Of a stretch of DNA of 61,377 bases, positions 41,152 through 51,039 are shown piece after piece. The notes under the pieces are model-generated. The model was not told where the DNA came from, did not search any database, and was given only the letters and a program-made list of their open reading frames with translations. The DNA is from Vibrio harveyi NBRC 15634 = ATCC 14126 = KCTC 12724. Its GTDB lineage: Bacteria; Pseudomonadota; Gammaproteobacteria; Enterobacterales; Vibrionaceae. The stretch's first letter is position 1; each line of letters opens with the position of its first letter. Both the position numbers and the translations under genes were made by a program. Location: positions 1 to 61,377 of the forward strand of contig NZ_BCUF01000036.1 of assembly GCF_001591145.1 (NCBI RefSeq), given 5' to 3'.

Positions 41152-42585
41152 ATGAAGTCTGAGTTTCCAAATCGTAAAGATAAACACATCGCTATCGTTG
41201 GTGGTGGCGTAGCAGGTTCAACTGCTGCGATTCACTTTGCCGAGTTAGGTTTTAAAGTGTCCGTAATCGAAAAAGGGGTATCGTTGGTGAATGGTCCCCC
41301 AATATGCCATTTGCATGCCGGCGGCAACTTGTATCGAGAGATTTCTGAACAACAATGTTTAGATCTTCTAAGCCAGTCTATTGAGACGATTCGCTTGTAT
41401 CCCCATTCACTGAATATTCGTCCGACTATTATTGCTGTTCCGTATTCAGACGGTGGTGATCCAGAAACTTTGTTACCACGACTGGAAGTGATTAAACGTG
41501 CTTACCAAACGCTGGTTGCCCAAGACTCTCGAAACCAAGTTCTAGGTGAACCTGATGAGTACTACAAACTCTACTCGAAGGAAGCGTTACTACAACTTGC
41601 GAGCCAAGCTCAACCAGAACAGCCTCAAAGCATTGATGAATGGTGCATCCCATTTGCTCAGCATGCCGATCTAGATGAGCTTAAATACCCGGTTGTGGCG
41701 GTTCAAGAGTATGGTTGGAGCGTATTCCGTCTTGCTGCAATCGCGAACATGACTTTAGAGCAGATGCCAAACGTCGATGTAATTACACAAGCGGAATTGG
41801 TGGAGTCTCATTGGAATGGTTCTGCTTGGACTTTGGCTTATACAAAAGATGGCTCTGAACATGCGTTGAACTGCGACTTCTTAGTGAATGCGTGCGGTTT
41901 TGAAACCGGAGTCGTGGACGACAAGGTAGGTGTCCGGCGTGAACGTCTTGTTGAGTTTAAGGCAGCATACGTCACTCGTTGGAACGAATGTACTCAACAG
42001 TGGCCAGAGGTTATTTTCCATGGTCCTCGTGGTACTGATAAGGGCATGGCTCAATTAACACCTTATGGCGATGGTTATTTTCAACTACATGGGATGACCA
42101 AAGGTATTACGTTGTTTGACGATGGCTTAGTCGAAAGTTCACAGGCTTCTGCGCAGCCAGAACTACCGACAAGTTTGTTGTCGAAAATACGTCATGGTTG
42201 GCGTCAAGAGATACTTGATGAACGTACCGACAATGCGATAGCACACATGGCTCAGTTCATTCCAGATTATCACACGGCAGTAAGAGGTGGTAAGGCGTTA
42301 TTTGGTGCTCAGCAGATCCCAGGGACAGATCCAGTACTGCGAGCCGCGGACGTCACGTTTGAAGAAAATAACTACGCGCGTATCGAAGTGGTTAAAGCGT
42401 CGTCTACATTACTCGCTGCGCAGAAAATGGCGCAATATTGGTTTGATATTGAACCTAGCGATAACGTCGAGCAGCAGCATCCTGTGACTGTCCATTGGAC
42501 TGTTCAAGAAGTAGAGGATTGTGCGATCAAACTGACCTATGAGCGTGGTTATCCGCAAGCATTAGCAGAGCGCTACGGTATGTAA
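41152..42585 (+). CDS. FAD-dependent oxidoreductase
   Basis: 477 residues with the dinucleotide-binding fold at the start, IAIVGGGVAGSTAAIHFAEL and E at the end of the second strand (VSVIEKG). The CDFLVNACGFETG segment near residue 250 fits the second FAD-contact ATG-like motif of DAO-type enzymes. The middle and end of the protein do not give a clear subfamily. It does not look like a MnmC or a dehydrogenase I know. It converges on pxpC 33 bases downstream. Confidence 0.8.
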   Translation: MKSEFPNRKDKHIAIVGGGVAGSTAAIHFAELGFKVSVIEKGVSLVNGPPICHLHAGGNLYREISEQQCLDLLSQSIETIRLYPHSLNIRPTIIAVPYSDGGDPETLLPRLEVIKRAYQTLVAQDSRNQVLGEPDEYYKLYSKEALLQLASQAQPEQPQSIDEWCIPFAQHADLDELKYPVVAVQEYGWSVFRLAAIANMTLEQMPNVDVITQAELVESHWNGSAWTLAYTKDGSEHALNCDFLVNACGFETGVVDDKVGVRRERLVEFKAAYVTRWNECTQQWPEVIFHGPRGTDKGMAQLTPYGDGYFQLHGMTKGITLFDDGLVESSQASAQPELPTSLLSKIRHGWRQEILDERTDNAIAHMAQFIPDYHTAVRGGKALFGAQQIPGTDPVLRAADVTFEENNYARIEVVKASSTLLAAQKMAQYWFDIEPSDNVEQQHPVTVHWTVQEVEDCAIKLTYERGYPQALAERYGM

Positions 42586-42614
42586 CATCCGCGCTTGATA
42601 CTAAACTACTAGAA

Positions 42615-42641
42615 GGGCTCAATAACCAAAAAATTGAGCCC
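42615..42641. repeat. Inverted repeat across the pxpC stop codon
   Basis: GGGCTCAAT and ATTGAGCCC are exact complements with a nine-base loop. The repeat includes the last pxpC codons and its stop, between the two convergent genes. It may stabilise or end both transcripts. Confidence 0.5.
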
Positions 42642-43554
42642 ACTGACACCATACATCTTGTAGACCTTGTCTATCTCCTCGTATAAAGCTCACGGATTGT
42701 CCCGGTTTTGCCTGAGCCAAGCGCGGCAAATCAATCCTAGCGACGCAGCCAAACTTAGGATACCCCCCAATAGTCTGATGATCATTTAACAAAATGATTG
42801 GTTTCCCGTCGTTTGGTATTTGGATAGACCCAAGCGCAATACCCTCAGATAAAATGCCATCGTAAGGAGGAGTGATAGTTTCACCTTCTAGGCGATAACC
42901 CATGCGATTCGAGTTTGGCGATATTTCAAATATCGTGGAATAGAAACGGTCGATCGCTTCTTGAGAGAAGTCGTTGTATTGATAACCCTCAATAACGCGA
43001 AGCTTGATAGGAAGGTTATAATCAGGCTTAAAACGAAAAGTCATTTGCTTGGACTTTCGGCTAGGGAGTGCGTGTGGGTTGAAACCTATGATGTCTCCAG
43101 CTTTCAATGCCAAGCCATTTTGTTCGATGCCTCCTAAGGATTCTCTTAATACTGTTGATGAACTCCCTAAATGTTTCTCGACATTAAAACCGCCTTTCAC
43201 GGCTAAGTAAGCTCGAAGACCATTGCGTGGTATTCCAAACTTAAGTGTTTGTCCTTTTTTTAACGAAAAGTCAGACCAATTGGTGAGTGCTATTCCGTCA
43301 ATAGAAGCGTTTAAATCGCCCCCACAAATAGAAAGGTGACAGTCTTCTAGTGCTTTGAAGGTGGCATTTCCAAGCGTAATTTCAATGACTGAGCAATTTA
43401 CAGGATTCTTTAATAGATGATTTGCCCAACTGTAAGCGTAATCATCAACCGGACCGCCTTGTGTAATACCAATATGCGCGAGCCCAAAACGACCGAAATC
43501 TTGAATCAATGAGAGTGGACCTGGCTTCTCTACGATTAAACCTGAAAAACTCAT
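42619..43554 (-). CDS. pxpC: 5-oxoprolinase subunit C (PxpC, KipA-like)
   Basis: 311 residues of the biotin-dependent carboxyltransferase-like family. Visible blocks: SLIQDFGRFGLAHIGITQGGPVDDYA near the start, and LNDHQTIGGYPKFGCV near the end. With PxpA and PxpB it forms the ATP-dependent 5-oxoprolinase that opens 5-oxoproline to glutamate, clearing a spontaneous breakdown product. Its ATG overlaps the pxpB stop by four bases, showing translational coupling. Confidence 0.93.
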   Translation of the reverse strand: MSFSGLIVEKPGPLSLIQDFGRFGLAHIGITQGGPVDDYAYSWANHLLKNPVNCSVIEITLGNATFKALEDCHLSICGGDLNASIDGIALTNWSDFSLKKGQTLKFGIPRNGLRAYLAVKGGFNVEKHLGSSSTVLRESLGGIEQNGLALKAGDIIGFNPHALPSRKSKQMTFRFKPDYNLPIKLRVIEGYQYNDFSQEAIDRFYSTIFEISPNSNRMGYRLEGETITPPYDGILSEGIALGSIQIPNDGKPIILLNDHQTIGGYPKFGCVARIDLPRLAQAKPGQSVSFIRGDRQGLQDVWCQWAQFFGY

Positions 43555-44234
43555 AATTTGCCCCCTAAATTGATGTACTCCTGTCTTGTGATTGAACCAA
43601 AAGTGACCTTGTCACCAACTTCAAAAGGAATAAATGGTGGCGTATCAGTGAACAACGAGATGGGTGTTCGACCTATGATGTTCCAGCCTCCAGGGCTATC
43701 TGAAGGGTAGACAGCGGTTTTACTGTCCGCTATCGCGACGCTGCCGGCTGGAACGTGAGTGCGGGGGGTATTGTGTCGTGGCATGTGTAATGCCTTTGGT
43801 AAGTCTGAAAGAAACGCGAAGCCTGGCGCAAAGCCGATTGCTGATACCGTGTAAACCGTTTTGGTATGCAGCTCGATCAATTCAGCCAACGGCAAACCAG
43901 CATCGTTGAATCGTTCTAAATCGAGCGCGGTCTCTTCTGAGTAGTAAACCGGAATGGAAATGTAGTTAGGTTGCTTATTATCCATCGAGCGGACATCAAA
44001 ACGAGTAACGAGTTGGTTCAATTCTTTGAGGATGATGGATTCGTTAATTCTAAAGGGCAGGTAATCGATCAAAATAGTTCGGTATGACGGAACAACATTC
44101 ATGATTATGAGGTTAAGTTTATCGGCAATCTGATGTGCTAACTCACCAATGTGTTCGACGGTCACCGCTTCATGAAAGCGAATCAGAATACTGCATTCAG
44201 AGATAGGAGAGATTGAAAACTGCCCTTGATTCAT
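43551..44234 (-). CDS. pxpB: 5-oxoprolinase subunit B (PxpB, KipI-like)
   Basis: 227 residues. The C-terminal CHAD-like allophanate hydrolase part has AIGFAPGFAFLSDLP, MPRHNTPRTHVPAGSVAIAD and SPGGWNIIGRTP, all hallmarks of KipI/PxpB. It shares one base with pxpA (TAATG overlap), so it follows it in one operon. It works with PxpC in the oxoprolinase complex. Confidence 0.93.
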   Translation of the reverse strand: MNQGQFSISPISECSILIRFHEAVTVEHIGELAHQIADKLNLIIMNVVPSYRTILIDYLPFRINESIILKELNQLVTRFDVRSMDNKQPNYISIPVYYSEETALDLERFNDAGLPLAELIELHTKTVYTVSAIGFAPGFAFLSDLPKALHMPRHNTPRTHVPAGSVAIADSKTAVYPSDSPGGWNIIGRTPISLFTDTPPFIPFEVGDKVTFGSITRQEYINLGGKL

Positions 44235-44989
44235 TAATTTCCTCCGGTGTAGAGACTTTGGCGAATCTTTTGAATCAATGCGATGGATTCGTCATTATCT
44301 CCGTGGACACAAATTGTGTCAGCTTCTAACAAAATATATTGACCCGATGCCGTTTTGACTCTTCCTGATTCAGCAAGCATTTTGACTTGTTCTAATATAG
44401 CGTGTTCGCTGTTTAAGACCGCATTAGGTTGTGTTCTGGGTGTGAGCATTCCATCATCTTGATACAGACGGTCCGCAAAGGCTTCAAATAACAGAGGTAC
44501 ATCAAAATCATCTGCTATTTCGAGATACTTTTCATTTTCTTGAGAGGCGAGGATCATTAGTGGAACTTTAAAAAGTGCCGCTGCTTTCACTACGGCGAGA
44601 AAAACGCCATCGCTTTGCATCATATCGTTATAAAGCGCACCATGGGGTTTGATATACCCTATGTCGGTATACTGCGCTTTGCACAAAGCTTGTAACGCGC
44701 CAACTTGATAAATCACCATGTTGGTAATTTCATCATTGGTCATTTTTAAGCTCCGACGACCAAAGCCTTGTAGGTCGGGATAACCAGGATGAGCACCAAT
44801 TTCAACGTCGTGTTGGTTAGCGAGAGTAATCGTATCGTGCATGACATTAGGATCAGATGCGTGAAATCCACAAGCGATGTTCGCCATGTCAATGTGAGGC
44901 ATTACACTCTCATCGGCACCCATTTTCCACGCGCCAAAGCTTTCGCCCATGTCGCAATTCAGTGTCAGTTGCTGGTTATTCAATGTCAT
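44234..44989 (-). CDS. pxpA: 5-oxoprolinase subunit A (PxpA, LamB/YcsF family)
   Basis: About 251 residues, a TIM-barrel-like LamB/YcsF protein. Motifs: LNCDMGESFGAW, NIACGFHASDP, VEIGAHPGYPDLQGFGRR, YIKPHGALYND and the C-terminal CVHGDN. First gene of the pxpABC operon. I prefer the ATG at 44989; a TTG at 45007 would add six residues. The ribosome site is weak in both cases. The upstream region to 45279 (272 bases shared with the divergent cyclase gene) shows no recognised operator. Confidence 0.93.
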   Translation of the reverse strand: MTLNNQQLTLNCDMGESFGAWKMGADESVMPHIDMANIACGFHASDPNVMHDTITLANQHDVEIGAHPGYPDLQGFGRRSLKMTNDEITNMVIYQVGALQALCKAQYTDIGYIKPHGALYNDMMQSDGVFLAVVKAAALFKVPLMILASQENEKYLEIADDFDVPLLFEAFADRLYQDDGMLTPRTQPNAVLNSEHAILEQVKMLAESGRVKTASGQYILLEADTICVHGDNDESIALIQKIRQSLYTGGN

Positions 44990-45279
44990 ACGTTTATAAA
45001 AGTCCAAAGTATGCTTTAAAAATGCAGGAAATTACGTTTAAGTTCAGTGACTAACTTCATTCTTCAAGAAGAAGGTTATCAAATGAAGTGGTGAAAAGAT
45101 CGTCGTGTTCTTTGAAATGATCCGAAATTTTAAGAAAATCATGACTAATCAGTCTAATAATTGAGATTTACGGCTTCATTTCAAGATTTGTCGTGTTAGT
45201 CTTGGCTCTTCTTTTTTGTGTGATAGTTTGCATAGCAATCCTTTCGTTATTTTGATTGCTTTCTGCGACAGGAATATAT

Positions 45280-47238
45280 ATGTCATTACGAGCAAAGCTA
45301 ATATGGCCGATTCTCGCTTTCATCACGGTCATCTTTGTTACATCTCAAAGTTACACGTCATATAACACTTATCAGTCCGCCAAACATGAATTGGTCGAAC
45401 AGACCAAAGTTCTGATCAATGATGCTTCTCACTCAATTAAAGATGCGCTTGCAACAAAGAACAAACCAAAAGCGCAAACCATTTTGGCTGATCTGCTTAA
45501 GAAGCCAAACGTATCACGCGTAAAGCTTTACGACAAAGACAATAATCCATTTGCTGTATTTGCTTTGGATGGCTTTGCTGCACCTTCGCCGACAGTTAAA
45601 GAGCGAAGTCGTCTGCATGAAGTAGGATACGCACTATCTGCACACTTTCTGTACGTTTTTGAGCCTATTATTCACGAAGGACAAGTCATCGGATCGATTA
45701 GGGTGACGTTGTCACGAATTCCATTGTTCGAAGTACGAGATGCATTGCTACAAGACGGTGGGCTGTTCTTAGTCATTCTTTTAGCTGGTGGGGTTATGTT
45801 CTACTTTGGGGTTGAACGACGAGTTCTTCGTCCCATAGAGGAAGTCAATCGAGCGTTGCAAGATTTAGCTAACGGGCATCACCTTAGTGGAAGGATTCAC
45901 CATAAATCAAAAGACGAGGTCGGTGCATTGGTCGCTTCTTTCAACTTTATGGTTGAAAAACAGCAGCGACTTGAAAAGCAGCGCAAACATAGCTTGGAAG
46001 TGCTAGAGCGCCGTAAGGTATTCGCCGAAGAAGTGATTGATTCTATTCAGGATTCGTTAATAGTCACGGACAACTTAGGGAGAGTGATTCATTGTAATAC
46101 TGCTACGCAACGTATTTTTGAACATACTTACCAAGGGATAGAAACGGCAAACATTTGCGATCTAATCCAGACCAAGACGCCAAACGAGCTTGGACAAATA
46201 CTAAGCCGAGGGCTTGAATGTGATGATATCCACCTGGAAAGTGGTGAAGGGAAGCAACAGCTAAGTTTAACCAGCCGACGCTTAGCGAAAAACGGCTATA
46301 TGCTTTTCGTAATTCAGGACATCACCGAGATTGAAGAGGCAATGAATCGTCAAAGAGTAGCGGGTCGTGTATTTGAAAGCAGTCAAGATGGCTTAGTGGT
46401 GTTGAACCACCAAGGTATTATTACCATGGTTAATCCAGCGGTGACGAAGCTCGTCGGTGTAGAAGCTGACCAATTAGTGGGTAAGCCGTTCATCAAATCA
46501 ATTCGCTGGAGAAAGCTACAAGCTATGATGCCGAGCATTCAAGAATCTATTGAAAACTATGGTATGTGGCAAGGAGAAGTGATTGAGAAGAACCATCTAG
46601 GTCAACTCGTTCCAATGTTTGCAAAGGTTAATTGCATTAACAAGAGCGATGACCAAAACACTTATGACATGGTCATCATTCTAACCGACCTATCAAGTGC
46701 AAAAGAGATGGAGCGTTTGGAGTATCTTGCACATCACGACGCCTTAACCGGGTTGGCAAATCGTTCTAAGTTCCACCTAGAGCTAGAAGAATTGGTACAA
46801 AGATCAGGCTATTTGCGCGACGAATTCGCGGTACTTTACTTGGATTTAGATGGCTTTAAGAATATCAATGACACTTATGGTCATGATGCAGGTGACGAAG
46901 TGCTCAAACAAGTGGCAGACCGGATGGCTGCGGCAACTCGACATAGCGATTTGATTGCTCGTTTATCGGGAGATGAATTTGTCATGTTGGTCAACCCAGC
47001 AAATCAGAAGGTCGTAACAAGGATTGCAGAACAGTTACTTGAATCGGTTTGCTCTCCAATTGAATACCGAGGCTCCCTGCTTAAAGTTGGCGTGAGCATT
47101 GGTGTGAAACTGGTTGGCGTTAACGAGCGTGACGCAACGCGTATTCTTAAGAGTGCCGATACAGCAATGTACCAAGCTAAGAAAGCAGGTAAAGGTCAAG
47201 CAATTTTAATGGGTTGCGAATCCCCAGAGACTGTTTAA
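45280..47238 (+). CDS. Membrane diguanylate cyclase: HAMP-PAS-PAS-GGDEF
   Basis: About 652 residues. One helix at 5-25, a periplasmic sensing domain of about 120 residues, a second helix near 150-170, a HAMP linker, two PAS domains (about 245-350 and 365-480) and a C-terminal GGDEF domain. The active-site loop is SGDEF (one change from GGDEF, usually active), and the product-inhibition I-site RxxD (RHSD) lies five residues before it. It makes c-di-GMP in response to periplasmic or redox/ligand cues. ATG at 45280 is chosen because AGGA lies seven bases upstream; TTG 45256 is less likely. Confidence 0.88.
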   Translation: MSLRAKLIWPILAFITVIFVTSQSYTSYNTYQSAKHELVEQTKVLINDASHSIKDALATKNKPKAQTILADLLKKPNVSRVKLYDKDNNPFAVFALDGFAAPSPTVKERSRLHEVGYALSAHFLYVFEPIIHEGQVIGSIRVTLSRIPLFEVRDALLQDGGLFLVILLAGGVMFYFGVERRVLRPIEEVNRALQDLANGHHLSGRIHHKSKDEVGALVASFNFMVEKQQRLEKQRKHSLEVLERRKVFAEEVIDSIQDSLIVTDNLGRVIHCNTATQRIFEHTYQGIETANICDLIQTKTPNELGQILSRGLECDDIHLESGEGKQQLSLTSRRLAKNGYMLFVIQDITEIEEAMNRQRVAGRVFESSQDGLVVLNHQGIITMVNPAVTKLVGVEADQLVGKPFIKSIRWRKLQAMMPSIQESIENYGMWQGEVIEKNHLGQLVPMFAKVNCINKSDDQNTYDMVIILTDLSSAKEMERLEYLAHHDALTGLANRSKFHLELEELVQRSGYLRDEFAVLYLDLDGFKNINDTYGHDAGDEVLKQVADRMAAATRHSDLIARLSGDEFVMLVNPANQKVVTRIAEQLLESVCSPIEYRGSLLKVGVSIGVKLVGVNERDATRILKSADTAMYQAKKAGKGQAILMGCESPETV

Positions 47239-47292
47239 CTGTGGGCTAAAAACCTTTAGACTAGCGCGATTCGCGTCAGAAGGATATATAAC

Positions 47293-48309
47293 ATGAAAGT
47301 ACTTGTTACGGGTGGTATGGGCTACATTGGCAGCCACACTTGTATTCAAATGATCGAAGCTGGTATGACGCCAGTGATCCTTGATAACCTATACAACAGC
47401 AAACCTACAGTGCTTGAGCGCATTGAAAAGGTTTGTGGTGCAAGACCTGAGTTTATTGAAGCGGACATCCGCGACAAAGCCGCGCTTGTTGAAGCAATGA
47501 GAGCGCACAACATTGAAGCTGTTATTCACTTCGCCGGTTTAAAAGCAGTGGGCGAGTCGGTAGAAAAACCGCTTGAGTACTACGATAACAACGTTAATGG
47601 TACGCTAGTGCTTGTTGATGCTATGCGTGAAGCAGGAGTTAAATCCATCGTATTTAGTTCTTCAGCGACAGTATATGGTGATCCTGCATCTGTGCCTATC
47701 ACTGAAGACTTCCCAACTAGCGCAACTAACCCTTACGGCCGTAGTAAGTTAATGGTTGAAGAGTGTCTAACAGACTTCCAAAAAGCGAACCCAGATTGGA
47801 GTATTACGCTTCTCCGCTACTTCAACCCTGTTGGTTCTCATCCAACGGGTGAGCTAGGTGAAGATCCTCAAGGCATCCCAAACAACCTAATGCCTTTTGT
47901 CTCGCAAGTCGCAGTAGGTCGTCGTGAGTTTTTATCTGTGTTTGGTAGTGACTACCCAACAAAAGACGGTACTGGTGTGCGTGACTACATCCATGTGATG
48001 GACCTATCTGATGGTCATGTCGCCGCTCTTGAAAAAGTTGGCAATAAAGCTGGTCTGCATATTTACAACCTTGGTACCGGTAATGGTTATAGCGTTCTTG
48101 AAATGGTTAAAGCATTTGAAAACGCATCTGGCAAAGAAGTGCCGTTTAAGTTAGTTGATCGCCGCCCTGGTGATATCGCGGAATGTTGGGCTGACCCTTC
48201 AAAAGCTGCAAACGAACTTGGTTGGAAGGCTGAGCGCACGTTAGAAGAAATGACAGGTGATACTTGGCGTTGGCAGTCAAATAACCCTCAAGGTTACCCT
48301 GACGCTTAA
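47293..48309 (+). CDS. galE: UDP-glucose 4-epimerase
   Basis: 338 residues, the same length as E. coli GalE. It interconverts UDP-glucose and UDP-galactose. NAD-binding GGMGYIGSHTC at the start, catalytic SSSATVYGDP and YGRSK (Tyr-x3-Lys), and RYFNPVGSHPTG are intact. No gal operon surrounds it, so it probably feeds surface polysaccharide or lipopolysaccharide synthesis. AGAAGG lies eight bases before the start. A terminator follows at 48336. Confidence 0.96.
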   Translation: MKVLVTGGMGYIGSHTCIQMIEAGMTPVILDNLYNSKPTVLERIEKVCGARPEFIEADIRDKAALVEAMRAHNIEAVIHFAGLKAVGESVEKPLEYYDNNVNGTLVLVDAMREAGVKSIVFSSSATVYGDPASVPITEDFPTSATNPYGRSKLMVEECLTDFQKANPDWSITLLRYFNPVGSHPTGELGEDPQGIPNNLMPFVSQVAVGRREFLSVFGSDYPTKDGTGVRDYIHVMDLSDGHVAALEKVGNKAGLHIYNLGTGNGYSVLEMVKAFENASGKEVPFKLVDRRPGDIAECWADPSKAANELGWKAERTLEEMTGDTWRWQSNNPQGYPDA

Positions 48310-48335
48310 AAAATCAAGTTTTACATATTAATAAC

Positions 48336-48363
48336 AAAAAGGCGCACTTCTGCGCCTTTTTTG
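48336..48363 (+). terminator. Terminator of galE
   Basis: AAAAAGGCGCA and TGCGCCTTTTTT pair around a short loop. Confidence 0.85.
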
Positions 48364-48484
48364 ATCTAAATCGGAAAAAATCGTAAATTACTGGTTAAAA
48401 GGTAGCTTAGATAAATAGAACTGCTAAACTATGTCCGACTCTTAATTTAGGTCGTAAATTTTCTTAAGACTATCGGGGTAGTTC

Positions 48485-48559
48485 ATGGAACTTGGTCTAA
48501 TCATCGCTTTCATCGTGGCAGCAGCAATCATGGTGAAAAAAGAGATGGCAAAGCAGTAA
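48485..48559 (+). CDS. Small membrane protein (24 residues), unknown
   Basis: A 24-codon ORF with product MELGLIIAFIVAAAIMVKKE then MAKQ: one hydrophobic helix with a basic C-terminus. GGGG lies seven bases before the ATG. It has its own terminator at 48612 and lies alone between galE and a convergent terminator. Could be a real small membrane protein; I have no family for it. Confidence 0.45.
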   Translation: MELGLIIAFIVAAAIMVKKEMAKQ

Positions 48560-48611
48560 GTTTTCATTTTTCATTCTTTTCTTAACATTTTTGAAATGAA
48601 AACGCGTAAAA

Positions 48612-48633
48612 AAGTCAGCATATTGCTGGCTTT
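48612..48633 (+). terminator. Terminator of the 24-codon ORF
   Basis: AGTCAGCA and TGCTGGCT pair (one G-T) around a short AT loop, then a T6 run. Confidence 0.65.
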
Positions 48634-48732
48634 TTTATTTTTGTAGCGCAAGTTCTTCGTTTATGACTCATTTATCAATCATTTTCGCAATGTCGCTGCA
48701 GATAGTTAGCTTTGTTTGAAAGTGGAAAAACA

Positions 48733-48760
48733 AAAAAGCACCCAACTAAGCGGGTGCTTT
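48733..48760 (-). terminator. Terminator of first haem receptor gene
   Basis: AAAGCACCC and GGGTGCTTT pair; on the minus strand a T run follows. Confidence 0.75.
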
Positions 48761-48787
48761 ACGAACAGTTTTATAAATTGATGTCAC

Positions 48788-50959
48788 TTAGAACTGGTAA
48801 TCTACAGAAATTGCCCAGTTACGACCCGGTAAGCTATGGAAGTCTTTGTTGTCCGTACTTTCGAGACCGCGAACATCTTGGTATGTCCAGTATTTCTTAT
48901 CAAATGCATTGAACAAGCCTGCTGTCAGCGTTAGGTCTTTGATAGGCATGTAATATGCGGTTAAGTCCATTACACCGTAACCTGCCGAATCAATTTGGTC
49001 ATCACTAGACCAGTCGTCTTTCTTAGCTGCAAGCTTAAGAGACGCAAGACCACCAAAATGATGCTCGACGTTGTCGTAACCTAAACCAAGTACAGAAGAC
49101 AAAGGAGCGACACTATCTAGTGCTTTACCTGTTGTTTTATCTTCACCATCTAGGTATGTCACAGATACTCTCGTGTACATACCTTTAGGGGCGTCAAAAG
49201 CTTCATCTAGCAAAAGTGTAGAACTAAATTCAACACCAGAAATGTCGACTTCATCTCGGTTTACGATCGTGAATCGGTCTTTATTTGGATCGATTTTTGG
49301 TAGTTCTTCTGAGTCGATAAAGTCTTTGTACTGAGTGATAAAGCCTGTGAGTTCAAACTGCGCAAAGTTGTTTTGACCACGGAAGCCAATTTCGTAAGAA
49401 AGGCTTTTCTCGGCTTCTAAATCTGGGTTAGGAACGAATTCAGCACCAGTGTCGTATTCATAGTAAAGCTGCTCAACTGTAGGTGCCTTAAAGCCCTGAC
49501 TGATTTGGGCAAAAGTACTTAGTTTGTCGTTAAGGTGGTAAACCGCGCCCAGTTTCCCAGTAAATGCGTCATTACTGTTCTTACCTCGTTCGGTAGTAAA
49601 GCCTGCGTCAGATGTTGGATCCGCTTCAAATGAATCGTAACGGATGCCCGCATTTAGTACTAGTGTATCGTTAAGTAAGAATGCATTGTCTTGAAGGAAA
49701 ATACCCCATTCGGTGACGGTGGCATCAGGGATTGTCGTTGAGCCAGGTTTACTAGTCCCATTGTCGTGGTAAATATCCACATTCGTTAGACTAAAATCTG
49801 TCACCACAGAATTTAGACCGTAGGTCAGTTCGTGAATTGCATTTCCGGTTGTGATTACCTTGTCGAACTGAGCATCAAACTGAAGTGACTCGTCTTCAGC
49901 TTGACGTAGGCGAGTACGATCCCCGTTATAGCCAATGTAACCTAAATGGTCAGTGACATTAGCGAAGTTAGAGTTTTCGCTCTCTGTGACCTGATAGTTA
50001 AGGTCTAATTTCATTGAGTCGAAAGCTGCATTTGCTTTAGTGAGTTCGTAGTTTACGCCATAACGCGTACGTGTCATTTCATCACTCGCTTTTGCGTTAG
50101 CATAAGTAACGCCAGGTCTTGGACCAAAATTAAGTGTGTAGTTGCCACGACGATCGTTTTCATCGTAGTTGTAGTTATAGCGCTCGAAGACAAAGCCGAG
50201 TTTGTTGACATCGTTAATGTTGTAATAAGCTTTTGCCAAAATGTTATTTAGATCTTTGTCTGCTGGGTTCTCAAGACCACGTGCTGAACCATCAATGTCG
50301 GAACCATCACCGTAGGTTTCAAGCTCGCTGCCGGTAGAGTAAGTTCCCATCAATAGTGTTTCAAACTTACCACGGCGCATTGCCCAAGTTAACGTGTTCT
50401 TGAATTGTTCGTCTGCAGAGAAGTAGCTCGATTTAATGCCAAAACGAGTCTCGTCACCGTCAGTTTTTAGAACGTCTGAAGGATCTTTTGTCTTAAGAAC
50501 AACAACGCCACCCATTGCATCAGAGCCATATAGGGTAGAGGATGGACCCTTGTTAATCTCTATACTGGTCAGTGTGTCGAGTTCAATCGCGTTCGGATAA
50601 ATTGCTTGAACCGCACCGCCACCTGGATTGAAAGGAGTAGCTTGCTGAACGCCATCAATCACAACTTTCACGCGGTCGCCTTCCATGCCGCGAATGTTAA
50701 AGCCCGAAATGCCAAAACGACCGGAAGTCGTTGCTTCCACTCCAGGGGTATATTGAACGGCATCATAAAGGTTCTTTGAAAGTGTGCGGTCAATATCTTT
50801 TGACGATACGGTCTCAACTGAAGCTGAAACATCATTAACGTTTTGTTCGGTACGAGTTGCAGAGACGACAACTTCATTGAAAGTTGAGCTTTCTTCTGCG
50901 TATGCACCTTGTGATAGGGCAATGAGAATAGAGGCTGACAAAATTGATTTTTTATACAT
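48788..50959 (-). CDS. TonB-dependent haem/haemoglobin receptor, paralogue 1
   Basis: About 723 residues. Sec signal MYKKSILSASILIALSQGAYAEE; TonB box region FNEVVVSATRTEQ; plug with NIRGMEGDRVKVVIDGVQQ; barrel ending in aromatic F. The FKAP and NPDL boxes that mark haem receptors are present, but no histidine lies between them, and the plug reads LYGSDAMGG where the paralogue has LHGSDAIGG. The C-terminus closely resembles that of the second receptor at 52138. Preceded by a Fur box, so iron-repressed. The gene is one of a pair made by duplication; ligand may be changed. ATG 50959 begins the signal peptide. Confidence 0.88.
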   Translation of the reverse strand: MYKKSILSASILIALSQGAYAEESSTFNEVVVSATRTEQNVNDVSASVETVSSKDIDRTLSKNLYDAVQYTPGVEATTSGRFGISGFNIRGMEGDRVKVVIDGVQQATPFNPGGGAVQAIYPNAIELDTLTSIEINKGPSSTLYGSDAMGGVVVLKTKDPSDVLKTDGDETRFGIKSSYFSADEQFKNTLTWAMRRGKFETLLMGTYSTGSELETYGDGSDIDGSARGLENPADKDLNNILAKAYYNINDVNKLGFVFERYNYNYDENDRRGNYTLNFGPRPGVTYANAKASDEMTRTRYGVNYELTKANAAFDSMKLDLNYQVTESENSNFANVTDHLGYIGYNGDRTRLRQAEDESLQFDAQFDKVITTGNAIHELTYGLNSVVTDFSLTNVDIYHDNGTSKPGSTTIPDATVTEWGIFLQDNAFLLNDTLVLNAGIRYDSFEADPTSDAGFTTERGKNSNDAFTGKLGAVYHLNDKLSTFAQISQGFKAPTVEQLYYEYDTGAEFVPNPDLEAEKSLSYEIGFRGQNNFAQFELTGFITQYKDFIDSEELPKIDPNKDRFTIVNRDEVDISGVEFSSTLLLDEAFDAPKGMYTRVSVTYLDGEDKTTGKALDSVAPLSSVLGLGYDNVEHHFGGLASLKLAAKKDDWSSDDQIDSAGYGVMDLTAYYMPIKDLTLTAGLFNAFDKKYWTYQDVRGLESTDNKDFHSLPGRNWAISVDYQF

Positions 50960-51020
50960 TGGCTTCAATACCTTAAATCCATAATAGGCAATAACAACGT
51001 GCGGTATCTTAGTTTATACA

Positions 51021-51039
51021 AATGGTAATTACTATCATT
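51021..51039. promoter_or_regulatory. Fur box (receptor 1)
   Basis: AATGGTAATTACTATCATT is a 19-base near-palindrome matching the Fur consensus, 62 bases upstream of the receptor start. It differs in only one base from the box at 54281. Confidence 0.8.
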
